From Thalassia testudinum (lineage: Eukaryota; Streptophyta; Magnoliopsida; Alismatales; Hydrocharitaceae), in NCBI GenBank assembly GCA_037157565.1, contig JAZHRO010000012.1, forward strand, positions 7,714,501 to 7,778,500: DNA of 64,000 nucleotides, in the 5' to 3' direction. The first letter of the stretch is position 1, and the number at the start of each line of letters is the position of its first letter. The notes under the pieces are model-generated. The model was not told the origin of the DNA and made no database searches. It worked only from the letters and a program-made list of their open reading frames with translations. Made by a program: the position numbers and the translations under genes. Shown piece by piece: positions 1 through 12,542 of the stretch.

Positions 1-2296
1 AGTGGTTAGAACCACTTAACCCTCAATTCCACGTCAGATCAGATACCAAGTATTAGCTCAAATAATGCCACGGTACCATATTAGACGTCGCAAATAAGGC
101 TCAGGCACCTTAAGTATCAAGGCCTCAGAACAAGCACAAAGCCACTGCAAGGCACCAACCACAAAAGAGACATAAGGTTCTCGTAGGCTGAGTGCTGAGA
201 GAGGAGGGCATGAATCCCGAGGTAGCAAAACCTACCCCTACCCTCCTCCTTAGAATTTCCTTCTCACAATCAAACCGAACCCGAGTAATCGGGTAATCGG
301 ACCCAATGCCTAGACCTGCGAAGCATGAACTACGGAAGAGGGCACGTAGGTGAGCGCATGTAAGCACATGCATTCAGGCGTGCATGGGGACTCGACCCCC
401 GTGTCTTGGGCGAAGAGGCTTCAGCACAGTTTCCTTATATGTAGCTTTAGGTGTTTTATAGTGAACGATGTGGGACTATATCCCACTTGTTCGCTTTATG
501 TTGCAGCCGAAGATGTCTCATGCAATTGCAACTACAGTTGCTGCTAGGGAGCTCAATTGGAGTGGCTAGAATCTTCAGGAGATCAGGACACTTCGACAAC
601 GAGTGGCAGTGATGGAAGTGGCGGCCAGAGGATGACGATCGGAGATGAAGATGATGACGGCAGTGAAGGAGCTTTGACCAGACACCTGAAATATATGAAT
701 ACAGGCTCTAGGCCCCAATTAATAGGTTCATGATCTTCGCCGGGGCACGACGAAGATAATGGGGGTGTTCTTGTGACGATTAGAGGCGTGCGGAGGTGTG
801 ACGGAGCTGGAGAAGGTGATGGTGGAGTGTGGTGTTCAACGGAGTTATGTTGTCCACAAAACCTCAAATTAGATGAGGGCTTTTGGTCGAAGGCGTATGG
901 CGAAGCTTCTAGGAGTTGTAGTAGGTGGATTGGGTGTCTGTGGTGGTATGGCGAGCTCATCGGAGCTACGCCAGAGGCGGAGAAGAAGGAGGGGCAGGAA
1001 GGTGATCGGTGGTGTAATTGAGACGTAGAAGATCCTAATCTAATCTAGGGAGAGAGAGAGAGAGTGAAGAAACCTAATTATGGACGATGGGGAAGGAGAT
1101 TAGCGCCGACTTCCGGAGGGGACGATGTCTCCAATGGGAGAAGCAGTGAAGAGGAAAGGGTTTGAGAGCTCCTGGCTGGTATGGCGAGGAGCAAACGTAG
1201 GAGAGGAAGAAGAAGGACCACTTGATTTGTCCATCTAGTGGTTGGAGGAAGGAGGTCGAGGAGGCTTGCCGAAGCTAGGTCAGAGAGGCCGAGGAAAGAA
1301 TTTGAAGAGGACTTTTGGCCCTTTTCCTTGCTGACTTGAACACTGGGAAGTAGGGGAGTTTATATCGAGCCTTGAATACCCCTCAGGAGCCAATTTAAGC
1401 AAGTTTCAAGTTGCTTTTAGAGCTTGGGGGTTTTGGAATCGCCGGTGGCGAAATTGGAGGAGATTGGCCACAAGAGTGGTCTCAAACGATTGGGCAGCTT
1501 CTCTAAAACATTCCCTTCAAATTTAGAGGGATCTAGTCTTGATCTGAGGGAGAAATCCCCTTGAGAATCTTGCTGCAGATGCGTTCCCACCACCAATGGT
1601 GGCAGGGACCATAATGCAAGGAAGACGATATAGATAGGGGGCTAAATGCAATACTTTTGAAAGTTAGTAGCTTAAGTGAGAGAAATAGAGATTTAAGGGA
1701 CTAAAATGCAAACTAGGTCAAGATGGACTCTGATTAGGTCCAAATTCTGGCCTTAGCTTAATTTGGACTCAAGGAATCTGATGGTGAAGTTGGATTTGAG
1801 TTTTGATCACGTTTGACTGGAAAATTTGCACAAAGGCCCAAATTAGGGTAAAATTTCGTCTTAGACTCTGTTCAAGGTCAAAATGGGTGCAGATGGTCAA
1901 ACCAAGTGTACCAAATATCTTATAATATTTTTCTATGAATTTTAGGAGGTTTAGATGAATTTTATCCTAACCAGAGCCTCTTTAATTTAAGCAGATCTAA
2001 AATTAGGATTTTGATGTGTTATTTTGGTTCTCGAAAAGCGTGAAATCCTGTTTCTATCAGTGTTGAGCCATATTTAAGACTTTTAAGCTCATTTAACCTT
2101 CATTTAACCCCTGACAAATCCCATGGTTAATCTGTGTTCATGATGTGCCGTTAAAATTACATAATTAACTATGATTTCCCATTCTCTTAAATTAGAATAT
2201 TATGGAATTACGACCCTCAGATGATTATGTAGGAGCTTTTAACAATCATGCCTGATTAAAAGTGGCTAGTTAGGGCCTATGATGGTGTTCCCATCA
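1..2296. mobile_element. LTR (right part) inserted in a retrotransposon RT gene
   Basis: No gene is supported here; the short ORFs have no recognisable domains. The stretch from about 1030 to 2296 resembles the solo LTR at 60746-63231: both carry the string cctaatctaatcta followed by purine-rich sequence, then parallel blocks around an aggtttaga string, and both end in a CCATCA terminus after a gatggtg-type string. Immediately right of 2296 the minus-strand RT reading of the neighbouring element resumes. I infer an LTR whose left end lies outside the window or is too diverged to see. The first 1 kb is not clearly alignable to the other copy. Confidence 0.55.
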
Positions 2297-3237
2297 ACCG
2301 CTAAAATGTTCCCGGAGCATTACATAGTCCAAATGGCATCTGACGAAAGGCAAACGTGCCGTAACGACTCGTGAAAGTAGTGTGCTCTTAGTCGTCTGGA
2401 AAGACAACATTCTGATCGTACCCAGAATATTCATTGAGAAAACAAAACTATTTATTCCCCGCCAATCTCTCTAGTACCTATCAATAAATGGCAGTGGGAA
2501 GTGATCTTTTTGGGTAGTAGTGTTAAGGTGGCAATAGTCTATGCATACCCTCCATCCTATTGTGGGTCGAGTGGTGACTTACTCCCCTTTTTCATGATCT
2601 CCACCATGAATCCCACCTTTTTGAGCACCACGTGAATAGGATTGACCCATTTACTATTAGAAATGGGGTAGATTTTCCCTGCATCCAACCATTTTAGAAT
2701 TTCCTTCTTCATCACTTCCCGCATGTTGGGGTTTAGCCGTCTCTGCATATCTCAAAAAGGTTTCATAGAGTCATCTGTGTAAATGTGATGCATGCAGAGA
2801 GTTGAGTCAACCCCTTTGATGTTTGCTATAGTCCAAGCAATGGCTTCTTTATGCCGTCTTAGACATTCAATCAGTGCTCCCTCCTGCATCTCAAATAGAG
2901 TAGTTGAGATGATGATAGGGAGCGTATCATTGGGACTAAGGAAAACATATTTGAGGGTCTCTGGAAGTGGTTTAAGCTCCAAGTCGGGAGCTTTCTTAAT
3001 CGAAGGAGGTATGTTTGATGTCCCTGCCTCTGGTAACGAATCTACCTTGATTGTCCATGGTGGAGAGAGGGACTCGGCTTTAACACCCAACAGCTCTTCT
3101 AATTCTGGCATATCTCCCTCTCCTTCTTCAAGATTCGGGGTATGGTCTTTAGAAATGACCATTTGGAGGGGATCATCAAACAAAATAGCTGGTGTCATCT
3201 CCTTTATAATTTCATCGATCACCTTGATTTGGAACAA
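2297..3237 (-). pseudogene. Ty3/gypsy reverse transcriptase, N-terminal part, broken
   Basis: Minus-strand pol remnant of an Athila-like Ty3/gypsy element. From 3237 down it reads the usual linker before RT: the block around LPIIISTTLFE, then AIAWTIANIKGV and a MHHI box. From 2748 down comes QRRLNPNM...KKEILKWLDAGKIYPIS, the entry to RT. Below 2556 the frame is shifted, but DHFPLP and a FAFRQMPFGL-like block can be traced to about 2300, where an LTR interrupts it. The catalytic YxDD region is absent. It is non-functional, with several frameshifts and stops. Confidence 0.8.
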
Positions 3238-3251
3238 TCTTCCAATCTGGG

Positions 3252-3659
3252 TTATTTATAGGCATCAAACACATTTAGTTGGATTTTTTGGATCCCAAAG
3301 CCCATCTTGAGCACCCTTGATTTGCAAGTGATGGATACATTAGTCGTTGACAAAAAGGGATGCCCTAAGATAATCGAAGGTCTGGTGGGCATGTTGGATG
3401 GGTCAGTATCCAATATTAAAAAGTCGACAGGAAAGAAGTCCTCCACTCTCACCAGGACATCTTTTAAAAGCCCGCGTGGTGTCTTCAGTGATCTATCAAC
3501 TACTTGTATGATAACCGAACTAAGCTTCAATTCACCTCCTCCTAATAGCTCATAGACCAATCTCGACAATATATTAACCCCTGCGCCTAGACCGAGGAGA
3601 GCCTCATCGATGAGTTGGTCTCCAATGACCACAGAAATATACGAGGTTCCTGGGTCCAT
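3252..3659 (-). pseudogene. Retrotransposon aspartic protease, catalytic Asp lost
   Basis: A 135-residue minus-strand ORF that matches the retropepsin-like protease of Athila-like elements. The active-site loop, usually DLGA in this lineage, reads GLGAGVN near residue 23, so the catalytic aspartate is replaced by glycine. The downstream signature (VVDRSLKTPRGLLKDVLV, then IILGHPFL) is conserved. It lies between the gag remnant (4942-3726) and the RT remnant (3237-2297) in normal gag-pro-RT order. It belongs to the same decayed element. Confidence 0.82.
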
Positions 3660-3725
3660 TTTGGGGGGTGTACCTTGTTGTAGGACTGAGCTGACTAGGT
3701 CAGGTAGGACGACCTTAGCCTAGAC

Positions 3726-4942
3726 CTATTTCCTTGATTTTCTCTTCTGCGTGCATAGGTCCTTCAGAAATTTAGCATAGGATGGGATTTGCTTGATAGC
3801 ATCCAATAGAGGCAACTTAATGTGAACTTGCTTGAATGTCTCATTTATTTCTTCCATCCTATCTTTGGCTTTAGATGAGCTAGCAACAAGTGCCTCAGGG
3901 GTGAATAAGCGCTTAGGAAAGGGCACTCTTGGCCTCTGGGTGGAGGGGTTATTATGGGGAAACAAAGGTGGAATGGGGACAACCTCCTTCGGATGGGTGA
4001 TTTCAGGAAAGGAGGGGTAGAGTGGCTCTTCCTCCGTGGATGTGTAAGTCATCGTGGGGTTGGTAGGAGGGGTGATTGTAGGAGTGAGTTCAGGTTTGGA
4101 GAGTTGTTTGTCACTCCTCAGAACGGTCACAACCTTAGCATGCTCCCTTATGAAGGGCCCTTTACCCCTAGGATTCTCCTTAGATGACCTGGGTAACTTC
4201 CCAGGATCACACTATCTAACAGCCTCAACAAGATGGCCAATTTGAGATTGCATTTCTTGGATTGCCTTATTTTGAGAATGGATGATCATACTCTAGCTTT
4301 CTTACATGGCCTTCATCATAGCCTTAAGGTCATCCATCTTAGAATTATTGGGCTAAGCCGAAGGCTGGAATTGTTCTTCCTGAAAGGGTTGGGTAGGTTG
4401 GGCTCTTGAATTCCCCAAGTTGGAAGCATCACCTTGCTTCCATGAAAAATTGGGATGGTTCTTCCACCTAGGATTGTAGGTGTTTCCAAAAGGGTTGTTT
4501 TTGGGAGGTGGATGAAACCCTTGGGTAGCATTCAGGTCTACCTGAACTAAGTTGGGCACTCAACGTGGTGTGAAGAGTGCATTGGCAAATGGTGCATTCA
4601 GAAAGAGTCCGGACTTGGGAAGCTGATTGCGGGAATGTGCCAGGGTTTGTCATGAATCTTTTGAAGTTCTGATTCAACAATTGGATTTGAAAGGCTAAAT
4701 TATGAGTAGCCCCGGCTTCACTAGCTTCTGCTTTCTTTTGGACGATGGATGGTTTTCTATATTAATAAGTTGAGGTTAAGTGGATAGAATTTTCACTCAG
4801 TGACTCAAATAATGTCTAGGCCTCATCCTCTGTTTTGGCAAGGTTCTAGCAAAAGCAGCATCCACTGCTTGCCTATGCCTATCAGATAGTCCAGTATAAA
4901 ACCTCTTTACCAATTGGCATTTGGGTAGCTGATGATGGGGAC
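3726..4942 (-). pseudogene. Athila-like gag, C-terminal half
   Basis: Minus-strand gag remnant. Near 4942 the reading CPHHQLPKCQLVKRFY is the capsid block that directly follows the gag part preserved at 18814-19277, so this is the second half of one gag split by an insertion. Further along is the lineage-typical YNPRWKNHPNFSW string (about 4480-4420) and a coiled region. The last part (4130-3726) leads to the protease with PLLDAIKQIPSYAKFLKDLC. There are several in-frame stops. Confidence 0.8.
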
Positions 4943-6915
4943 TGAACGGAGGATTTCTCTTGCAGAAAAATTATGTCAGCAAAAACACATCGTCGCAGTA
5001 TAATCGTGTGGTGGAAAATCCTCAGTTAATCAAAAAAGTAATTAATATTCGAGATTGAACCATAATAACGAAGTCGTATCCACAGGGAGGGGTAAACACC
5101 AAGAATTTGCTACTATTTGAATGAATAAGGGGCACAAAATCACGAGAACTTCGTTGGTCATGTCAATCACAAGATCAGATAGCTAGAGAGAAGACTGACA
5201 AGGAATAAGGAAATTGAGAGGGAGTTTGTCCACAATTCACCACATTATTTTTTTAACTATAAAAATCAAACCAAAATACCCCTCAATGGAACTAAATGTA
5301 AAAATTAATATGCTTCAAAACAAGGGAATCCTTTACTTGCTTGGTCGTGTGGTGAGGATGCTTTGTTGAAAGAGAGAAGACTGAGGGAGGATGGCCGGAG
5401 AGATGGCTTCACGATGGCGGTGGTGGTTCGACCGACGACGGGCGAAGATGGTCAGTTGGTGGAGAACTTGCCGGCAATGGTGGCTTCCCACGACATGCAT
5501 GGATTGTGGGAGAGCCTACTACAGACGTAGGTGAGCTCGAGGTGTCGAGGTGAGGTCAACGACGTCGATGGAGCGAAGTATGGTGGCTGAACGAGGTAGC
5601 TGCGTGGAGAGGGATGGCCGTCGACTTTGGGTTCTTCTTGGAGAAGAAGAACAGTGCGTGAAGGTGGCCGAGCATTGGGGAAGTTGGCTGACCGGGCGTC
5701 AGGCGTGCATGCACACGTGAAGGGTGCCAGAGGTGGCTAGAGGTTGGCGATGCATGCAAAGGGCCATTGACGATCGAGGAGAAGGTGGCTATTGTTGGGT
5801 TGGTGCAGGAGCTACCGAAGAAGAAGAAGATGGCACGTTGAAGCAAAAGGTCAGGATGGTCGCGCGGTGGTGGAGATCGAGCTCGTGGTGTGGGTGCGGT
5901 TTGTCGAGGGCAGCAGACGCGGGAGTTCGTGGAGCGAATGGTCGCAGTCGAGGAGAGGATGGTCGCTGCAGTGCTTGTGGCTGCCCGAGCGGTGGGGGTT
6001 GTCTGCCTTGTGCATGATGTCAGTGGCTCGCGGTGATGGAGGTCCTTACTACAATAAGGTGCGGTTGCGGTCGAGTGGCTGGAGAGGGTGGAGGGCATTC
6101 TCGCCTCCTATCGTAATGGTCGGCACGGTGGTGGAGACTTTAGCTAGAGTGGGAACGAAGGTGAAGAGGAGTAGGTGGAAGTCTTCTCAGAAGTTCGAGA
6201 ACTTTCCTGAATGACTTAACCAAAGGGGACAGCGCACGGTGGTGATGTCAGAGACGCAGTCGCAATACGGACGCGGTGGCGGTGTCGTGTTGTCGAGGCG
6301 AACGTAGTCGATGGCAAGTCGTCGCTGTTGAGGATGCCGGTGCTGTCACCAACGACCATGGTGATGGAGTTGGCGAGGATGTGGGCGTGATGCGGTGGTG
6401 GACGTGGTTGTCACAATTGGTGGCACATAGTGGTGGCAGCGTGGTGGCGGAGGCGTGGGCGAGACGCGATGGTGGTTGGTTCTGGTGGAGAGAGGGCTCT
6501 CCTCCTCGTGGGGAGGAGATGATGGAGGGGAAGTTTCTTTCATCAGAGAGGTGATGATCCTCTACCGTCTCCATGTGCCTATATATGAGAGAGAGACAAG
6601 AGAATGAGACTGAGAGATTACGAGGAGAGAGAGAGAGATTAGAGGAAAAATATATGTTCTCTTTTCCTTTTTATTCTCCCCTGTGTGAGTTAGCGTAGGG
6701 ATTCGAAAAATGGCAAGTGGTGGATTTTGGTTGATTTTGAGGGAAAGAAATTCTAGGGAAAGAATATGCTAGGATTTCTTTCTCTCTTTCCTTTGATGCA
6801 TTGGCCACCACTTTCCTTGTTAGTGACATTTGCCCAAACCAAGAGCCAACAAAGGTAAGCCCACTTGCTTCCTTTTGTTAATATGTTTGGAAAAATTAGA
6901 TGACAAGATGACAAT

Positions 6916-8499
6916 TGATAAATATGCATTTATTCATGATAAAATGCCTTCTTATGTTAATTCCTAAGCTTAACATTGCATTTAGCATTGTGAATAATGT
7001 ATAACATTCATCATATTGCATTTAGGATGATTTGTATAAATTACATAGTAATCTAAATATTATTGTGGCTAGGAGGCAGGGCGATATATTTCAAAGCTTC
7101 AAATGAAGAACCCAACTGTACGGATGGATCTGGATCGAAGATCGCAGCCCAACGACGTGAAAATCGGTCCAATCCGATATTTATAGCACTTTCAAGGAGC
7201 ATTTAAAGATGGACGGCACAGCTGATGCCACGTGGCATCATCCGAACCGCCCAAGGACTACCCTAAGTGCCCCCATCATCCCACCCTAGCACCTCAGTTG
7301 TTGGATCAAGATCCAACGGCTGGGATGCCTCCTCACCCTTAGCAGTAAATTTCTCCTCGAGACACATTAGCACCCACAGCGCAACGGTGGAGCAATGCCC
7401 TTGCAAACCAACGACCAGCATTTGAAACCTCCCACGCCCCCCACATCCTCAGTGCGCGTGTGGATTTCAATTGAAGCTGCTTGATCAGCATTTAGCGGCA
7501 TACAACACACCGCATGGCATGATCAGACCCATTCATCCTTCACACGCAATGGCACGCAACATCCCACGCAATCAGGCGCATGCACTAGGCGCGCGTGATC
7601 TAGAGCATCCATTAGCGATCCGACGGTTGGGATGCCTCCTCGCCTGATCCAACTTGCATGCGGATGACAACGGTGGCGAATGGTGGCCTTCAGCAATGTC
7701 CAAGGCAAGTCATCAACGATGTTTTAAATGTCACCATTGACCCATACATGAGATACACCCTCCTTCCACCACTATATAAAGCCCTACACCCCTCCCATTT
7801 CTCTTCATCCCTTCCTATGCTCTCCTCACCTACTCTAGAGCTGAAAACACACTTTGAGCTTGTGTCCCAAGCCTTTGGGATGCTCCATTGGAGAAAAGAA
7901 AAAGTATTTTCCACCCTCTCATCACCATTCGTGGAGATCTCATCGGTTGTCTTCTCAACCCCATTCCGGGAAGCAAACCACAGCACGACGCCGCCCGTCC
8001 TCCCCTCATCTTCCGACACCGTTCTCCTTCCTCCAACTCCTCAACATCTTCATCCAAGCCACGTCAACGCAACTTCGTCCTCCGAGCAATCGACAAAGAG
8101 GATTTCTCTCACTCCCTTTCCCTTTTACTGTTTTTATAGTGTAGAAGCATTTGTAATAAATATTTGTCAAGAATTTATCTAGAAGTAGTTTTTGATTCTT
8201 TCTCTTCCTTCATACTTAGCAAGTAGAATAGTTCTTTCGTGCTTTCTAGAATAGCTTAATATAGATAATATTCTTGCATGTTTCCACATTATCTTAAAAC
8301 GTCAAAAAAAAAAGCAAATACCAAACACCAAAAAGAAATAAAGCGAAATGTGGATTTCAAAGAAGCAAACATCTCCTCCCTGTGTTCAACCTAGGACTCC
8401 TTTCCGAGTTTCAATAAATTTTATTTGATAGCGAGTTTGCAACTACAGCGACGGGTTTCTCAAAACCCTAACTTTTCCCTCACGAAAACTCGTCCATCA
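6916..8499 (+). repeat. 5' LTR of the Athila-like element
   Basis: Matches 17037-18623 along its whole length. A TATA box, TATATAAA, lies at 7773-7780 (same in the other LTR at 17898-17905), followed by a pyrimidine-rich stretch, so U3 would be about 6916-7800. The open frames in it (for example 7658-8182) have no protein homology signature and are LTR sequence. Confidence 0.88.
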
Positions 8500-8502
8500 T
8501 TT

Positions 8503-8520
8503 TGGTGCCATTGCCGGGGA
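8503..8520 (+). promoter_or_regulatory. Primer binding site
   Basis: TGGTGCCATTGCCGGGGA begins four bases after the 5' LTR end. It resembles the plant Athila/Tat primer site (tRNA-Asp type) with two substitutions. It fixes the element's orientation. Confidence 0.8.
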
Positions 8521-9495
8521 GGCAACGAACTTTGATTCAATTTTCTGTGTTCCGCATTACTTACATATTTTTCTAACCTATCTTTCTTCTTCGATTCACT
8601 GTCTTCTAGGAACCTGATCGAGGAATTGAAGGCGGTAGATTAGAGTAAAGTGTAGGTAGAGATATTTGTAAGTTTCCCCCACTTCCCCGCCCATTAGATC
8701 ATTTCGTGACCTTAACAATCAAGACCTAATCTACTTAGGTGTTTTCATGAACCCTAGGATAGGAATTGCTTGTCTTGTTTGTTATCTTCGCCCACTTCAT
8801 CCTCACATAAAAAGAAAATTAAAAAAATATACTTTCTGATTGTGGGACAAAAGTAACATATACACTACACACACCCACATTTGAGGCACATAACCTTTTT
8901 TGATTATATCTACTCAACCGAGATTTTGACCTGTGGAACCGGTACATGCATCAACACACATAAAAGGGTAGAAATCAGATTAGGTTAATCACCTTTGTGT
9001 GTCTTAATTGGTGGTGTATCTGGGCCAATTGTTTGAATTGTTTGGGCCGCACCACCTAATCAATTTAAAATGGATTCATCTTGTAGCTGCTCCATAGGAT
9101 TCAAATAATTAGGTCAAGCCAGGCACTCCATGTTTTCTTGATTTATAAATGAAAATACTTAAACTCGTGCTTTCAAACTTAGTTTGCCTCACAAAACTTG
9201 GTTGAATACACCTAATATTTGAATCCTAAAAGCTACTAAGCAAGATTCGAACCTTAAAATTCACCTTACAAAAATTTAATCTTGCTTGAAAAATCATTGG
9301 TTGTGCACTTACACACTCACAAATTTATCATTAAGGGCATAACCCAATTAAGGGCCCATCACATTCCAAAAGCACTATTATCCCAGGACTTAAATAAAAT
9401 TGAGTAGACGTTGGCCCTAGGATTCATTGAGTCTATTTCAAGGTAATATCTTGAACATATTTTGAAATGACCAGTGGCCCTTTTAGGTCGTTTAA

Positions 9496-10372
9496 GACGT
9501 CTGGATGAGCCGTCGATGTCTGTCCAGACGTCTGGATGGAGGGTCAAACGTCTGAAAGTAGAAGAACCGGACCTGCTGTTCTTTTCCAAACGTACACTGC
9601 ATGTGCACTCACCTCTCTCTCCTTACCCCAAACCCTAAACCTCTTCTATTTAAAGCCCCCCTCACCCACGCCACTCTCCACCAGCCACCACCACTTTCAT
9701 CCTCCCCTCCATCCTTCACCTTCCTTCCTTCCAGCACGGCGAGAGGGGGAAGAAGAAGAGAGAGAAGCGGGATGCGGAGGAGGAGAGGAGAGCTCGAGGG
9801 GAGGAGATCGTGAGGGAGCTGCAAGAGCGTGAGAGGAGCTCATGCCCAAGGAGGAGGAGCTCGCAGAGGTGAGCTTCGAGGCCTCCTGAAGCTGCCGGCG
9901 TAGCAGCTATGGGCGATGCGGAGGAGAAGCTCGCGGAGGTTCTATGTACTTGATATTTCCAGTATCAGACGTCTGGATCATCTCCCAGATGTCTGGAGTA
10001 GCAGAAGGACGTCCGGAGTTGAAGCCAGATGTCTGAAAGTATGCGTAGTGCTAAGGTACATGCTTTTGTGCGGTTACAGCCATGCAGGCCTCACCGCAGG
10101 GATCCTATCCGGCCTTTTCTGAGGTCTATGCATACGTACACAGGGGCAGGCCATTGGAAAGGCGTAGGGTGCGCCCTTCGAGGTGCTTTCGAATGTCTGG
10201 ACACGTCGCCAAATGTCTGACCATACCTCTAGACGACCGGAAGGAGGGTTCAACGTCTGGAACTCACCTCAAACGATCACGGAAGGGTTCGGACGTCCGA
10301 TGTAGCTGCAAGAAACCCAGGGTGAGTTTTGACGTCTTTTAAGATGTCTGGGACTAGACCCAGGCGTCTAAT
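9496..10372. repeat. Dispersed GACGTCTGG motif array
   Basis: At least a dozen copies of GACGTCTGG or one- to two-base variants lie in about 900 bp. Examples are at 9496, 9527, 9968, 9988 (GATGTCTGG), 10008 (GACGTCCGG) and 10028, with further copies to about 10372. The spacing is irregular, so this is not a simple tandem repeat. The GACGTC core is the type of site plant bZIP factors bind; any regulatory role is inference. Confidence 0.6.
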
Positions 10373-10682
10373 TTTGGACAGTGTGAGTGTTTTTGGCCTG
10401 TTTAAGGCCCAAACGGAATCAGATTTCCTCAAACGAAGTACCATTGCTTTTTGCTTGAGTTTCTCTATGAGTTAGTGTCACTTGTATATGGTTTTGGACT
10501 CATTTGATATGGATGGTCAATTGTATAGGTCTCCAACCAGTTGAGTATGCGGGAGCCACGGAGGCGACAGGATCTGCGATCCGAGCCCCCATTCCTTTCG
10601 TATTTGCCAGTAGAGTGGTTTACAGTAATATTATGATTTAAATAAATGAACTGCATGCTTAGAATAGCTTGAATGAACCCTA

Positions 10683-10825
10683 AGATGAGAATGAACCCTA
10701 GGGCAGAAATAGATGGGTATGATTTGAGCTATACTGTATACTTGAGAACATGTAGAACTCTAGGATGAGCATGAAACCTAGGGCAGGAATAAATGAGCAT
10801 GATTAAGCTACACTGTTTACTTGAG
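10683..10825 (+). repeat. Imperfect tandem duplication, about 70 bp unit
   Basis: The block gatgagaatgaaccctaggg ... actgtatacttgag is followed by a second copy gatgagcatgaaacctaggg ... actgtttacttgag. It lies inside the solo LTR. Confidence 0.6.
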
Positions 10826-12542
10826 ATGCCTGTAAAACTTTAAATGCTAGCAAATGTACTGGTTACTTAGTATGATGTCTTGTCAGTAGAAGATCACGAG
10901 CTGCCTATTTTAAGAATGGAACCGGAAACGTGAATAGAGAAATTTGGAAGCCTAGAACATGAAACGAAAGAAATATCAGCATGAACCCTACAGGGAATTA
11001 GGAGTAGGACTCCTGTAGACGGGAAGTGAGCTGGCCCTTGTGTACACGGTACCAAGGAGAGCCACTGTCCCTTTAGTGTAGAGGGGTACTAGCCGCCTGT
11101 TGGGATGAGCCCCTGGGTCAGGCCTAGACACTCTACATCGACTTAGTTTGGTCCTCGTGTACGTGGTACCGAGGTGAGCTACTTAATGTAGGGAGGGAGC
11201 TAGCCTCCCTGGGGGGCTTGAGGTTAGGACTAGCCGCCCTACACCCACTCTTGTTAGGCCCATTGGGCAAACCGGGATAGTCGAACGAGGGTACGCAGAC
11301 TGTGGAGGGGCGAGACCCTTATTCTGTTTTGTTCTGAGAGGGCAAGGCCCTGTACTGTCCCGTGCTGTACCTTTAGGCGTACCCACTAGCAAAAATGACT
11401 GACCGCGTGCTAGTGCGGGATAGCTACCCATGAGTTTATCATGCGTGCCATAGTCACCGCTATGTCACGACCGTGACCTCAGGGTGGTTGACTGGGTGTG
11501 GGATTACCACAGGGGACTCTCCCGGCCAGGAAAGCACCACGTGTACCTCCTACATCATGGAAAAGATTGCAATCAAGATCGTTCCCGTAAGGAACAGGCC
11601 AACTCAAGAAATGATTCTAAGTGAATAAAGGAACAACAAATTAGAAGTACTTGATTGAACTAAATGAAAATGGATAGTTGTTTAATTGCATAAATTAATT
11701 GCTTGTCTTAATTACATGTAAATGGCTAAATTACCACTCTACTCAACGTTCGCTGACTCCGGAAATTTTATAACCTTGTTCAGGTCAGGGAGTTGAGCAG
11801 CCAGCACCACCGGCTGCAGAGGGAGTTGAACCCAGTCGAGCCCAGCCTTAGCTGTGTTTCTATACTATTTTCCTTAGCTTCTGTTGTAGTAGTGAGTATT
11901 TTTATTCTATATAATACTGTTTCAGTTACTTTTCCACCGTACTTTTCTCTGTTGTAGTTATGATGGGCTGTAGCTTGATAGACTTTTTCGCTCTATCTCT
12001 TTTACTGTCTCTAATTTCTTTCTGCCTAGTTACATTGCATGTGTAGATGTGAATTATTTCCTGCTTTTGATTATTTCTTGTTGGTCGACTAGGTCTTAGG
12101 ATTAGTCGAAGCAGGTCGGTCTCAGGTCCTGTAGGGATCTGGGATCGGGTCGTAACACATTTTGAATTAGTGCAATCTGCTTGCTTTAAAAGGTGCTAAG
12201 TTGGGGGGCTCGATTGTCAAATGACTTAAGCAAGTAGGGGTTTGGCATAATTAGCGGCCCTCGGGACATGCTCCCCCTACTTCGCCAGCCCAACTTTACC
12301 ACCTTCGGGGGAAAGGACAACACCAAATTTGTTGTATGGTCAGAGTTTATTTTTGAAGCATAGGTCCTTAAGCTACCCAATTTAAGGACAGGCTTGCATT
12401 TTTTGTGCTGCAGGACTCCATTTTTCCCGTCCTTCCGACTTCCTTCTAGTGCATGCTTAGAAGGAGGTCATTGAATCCTCACTTGGAAGAACCTTTAGAC
12501 CATTCTCGAAGGCGAAGGCTGAGTTATAGCCAAGCAGATCCC

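Larger units (their letters stand above)
8882..12157. mobile_element. Solo LTR (about 3.3 kb) in the Athila leader
   Basis: Begins TGAGGCACATAACC and ends GGGTCGTAACA. The flanks are acatt (8877-8881) and acatt or catt (12157-12161), a 4-5 bp duplication whose exact edge is ambiguous by one base. Its last 450 bp resemble 24000-24382, which ends in GAGTTGTAACA. It holds a TATA-like CTATTTAAAG near 9643, a short duplication at 10683-10825, the repeated block tgtacacggtacc/tgtacgtggtacc (11040 and 11157) and the GACGTCTGG array at 9496-10372. No coding domain is present. Confidence 0.7.

Noticed and set aside
5556..6574. Several GC-rich ORFs on both strands
   Set aside because: They are inside the solo LTR, with repetitive Arg/Trp or Pro/Ser composition and no conserved motif.
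7658..8182. 174-codon ORF and overlapping frames in the Athila-like LTR
   Set aside because: They lie wholly in LTR sequence downstream of the TATA box; the other LTR keeps only a shorter, altered frame and no domain is visible.
9626..9646. Telomere-like aaaccctaaacc string
   Set aside because: Only one and a half repeat units, inside an LTR promoter region, so not an interstitial telomere.
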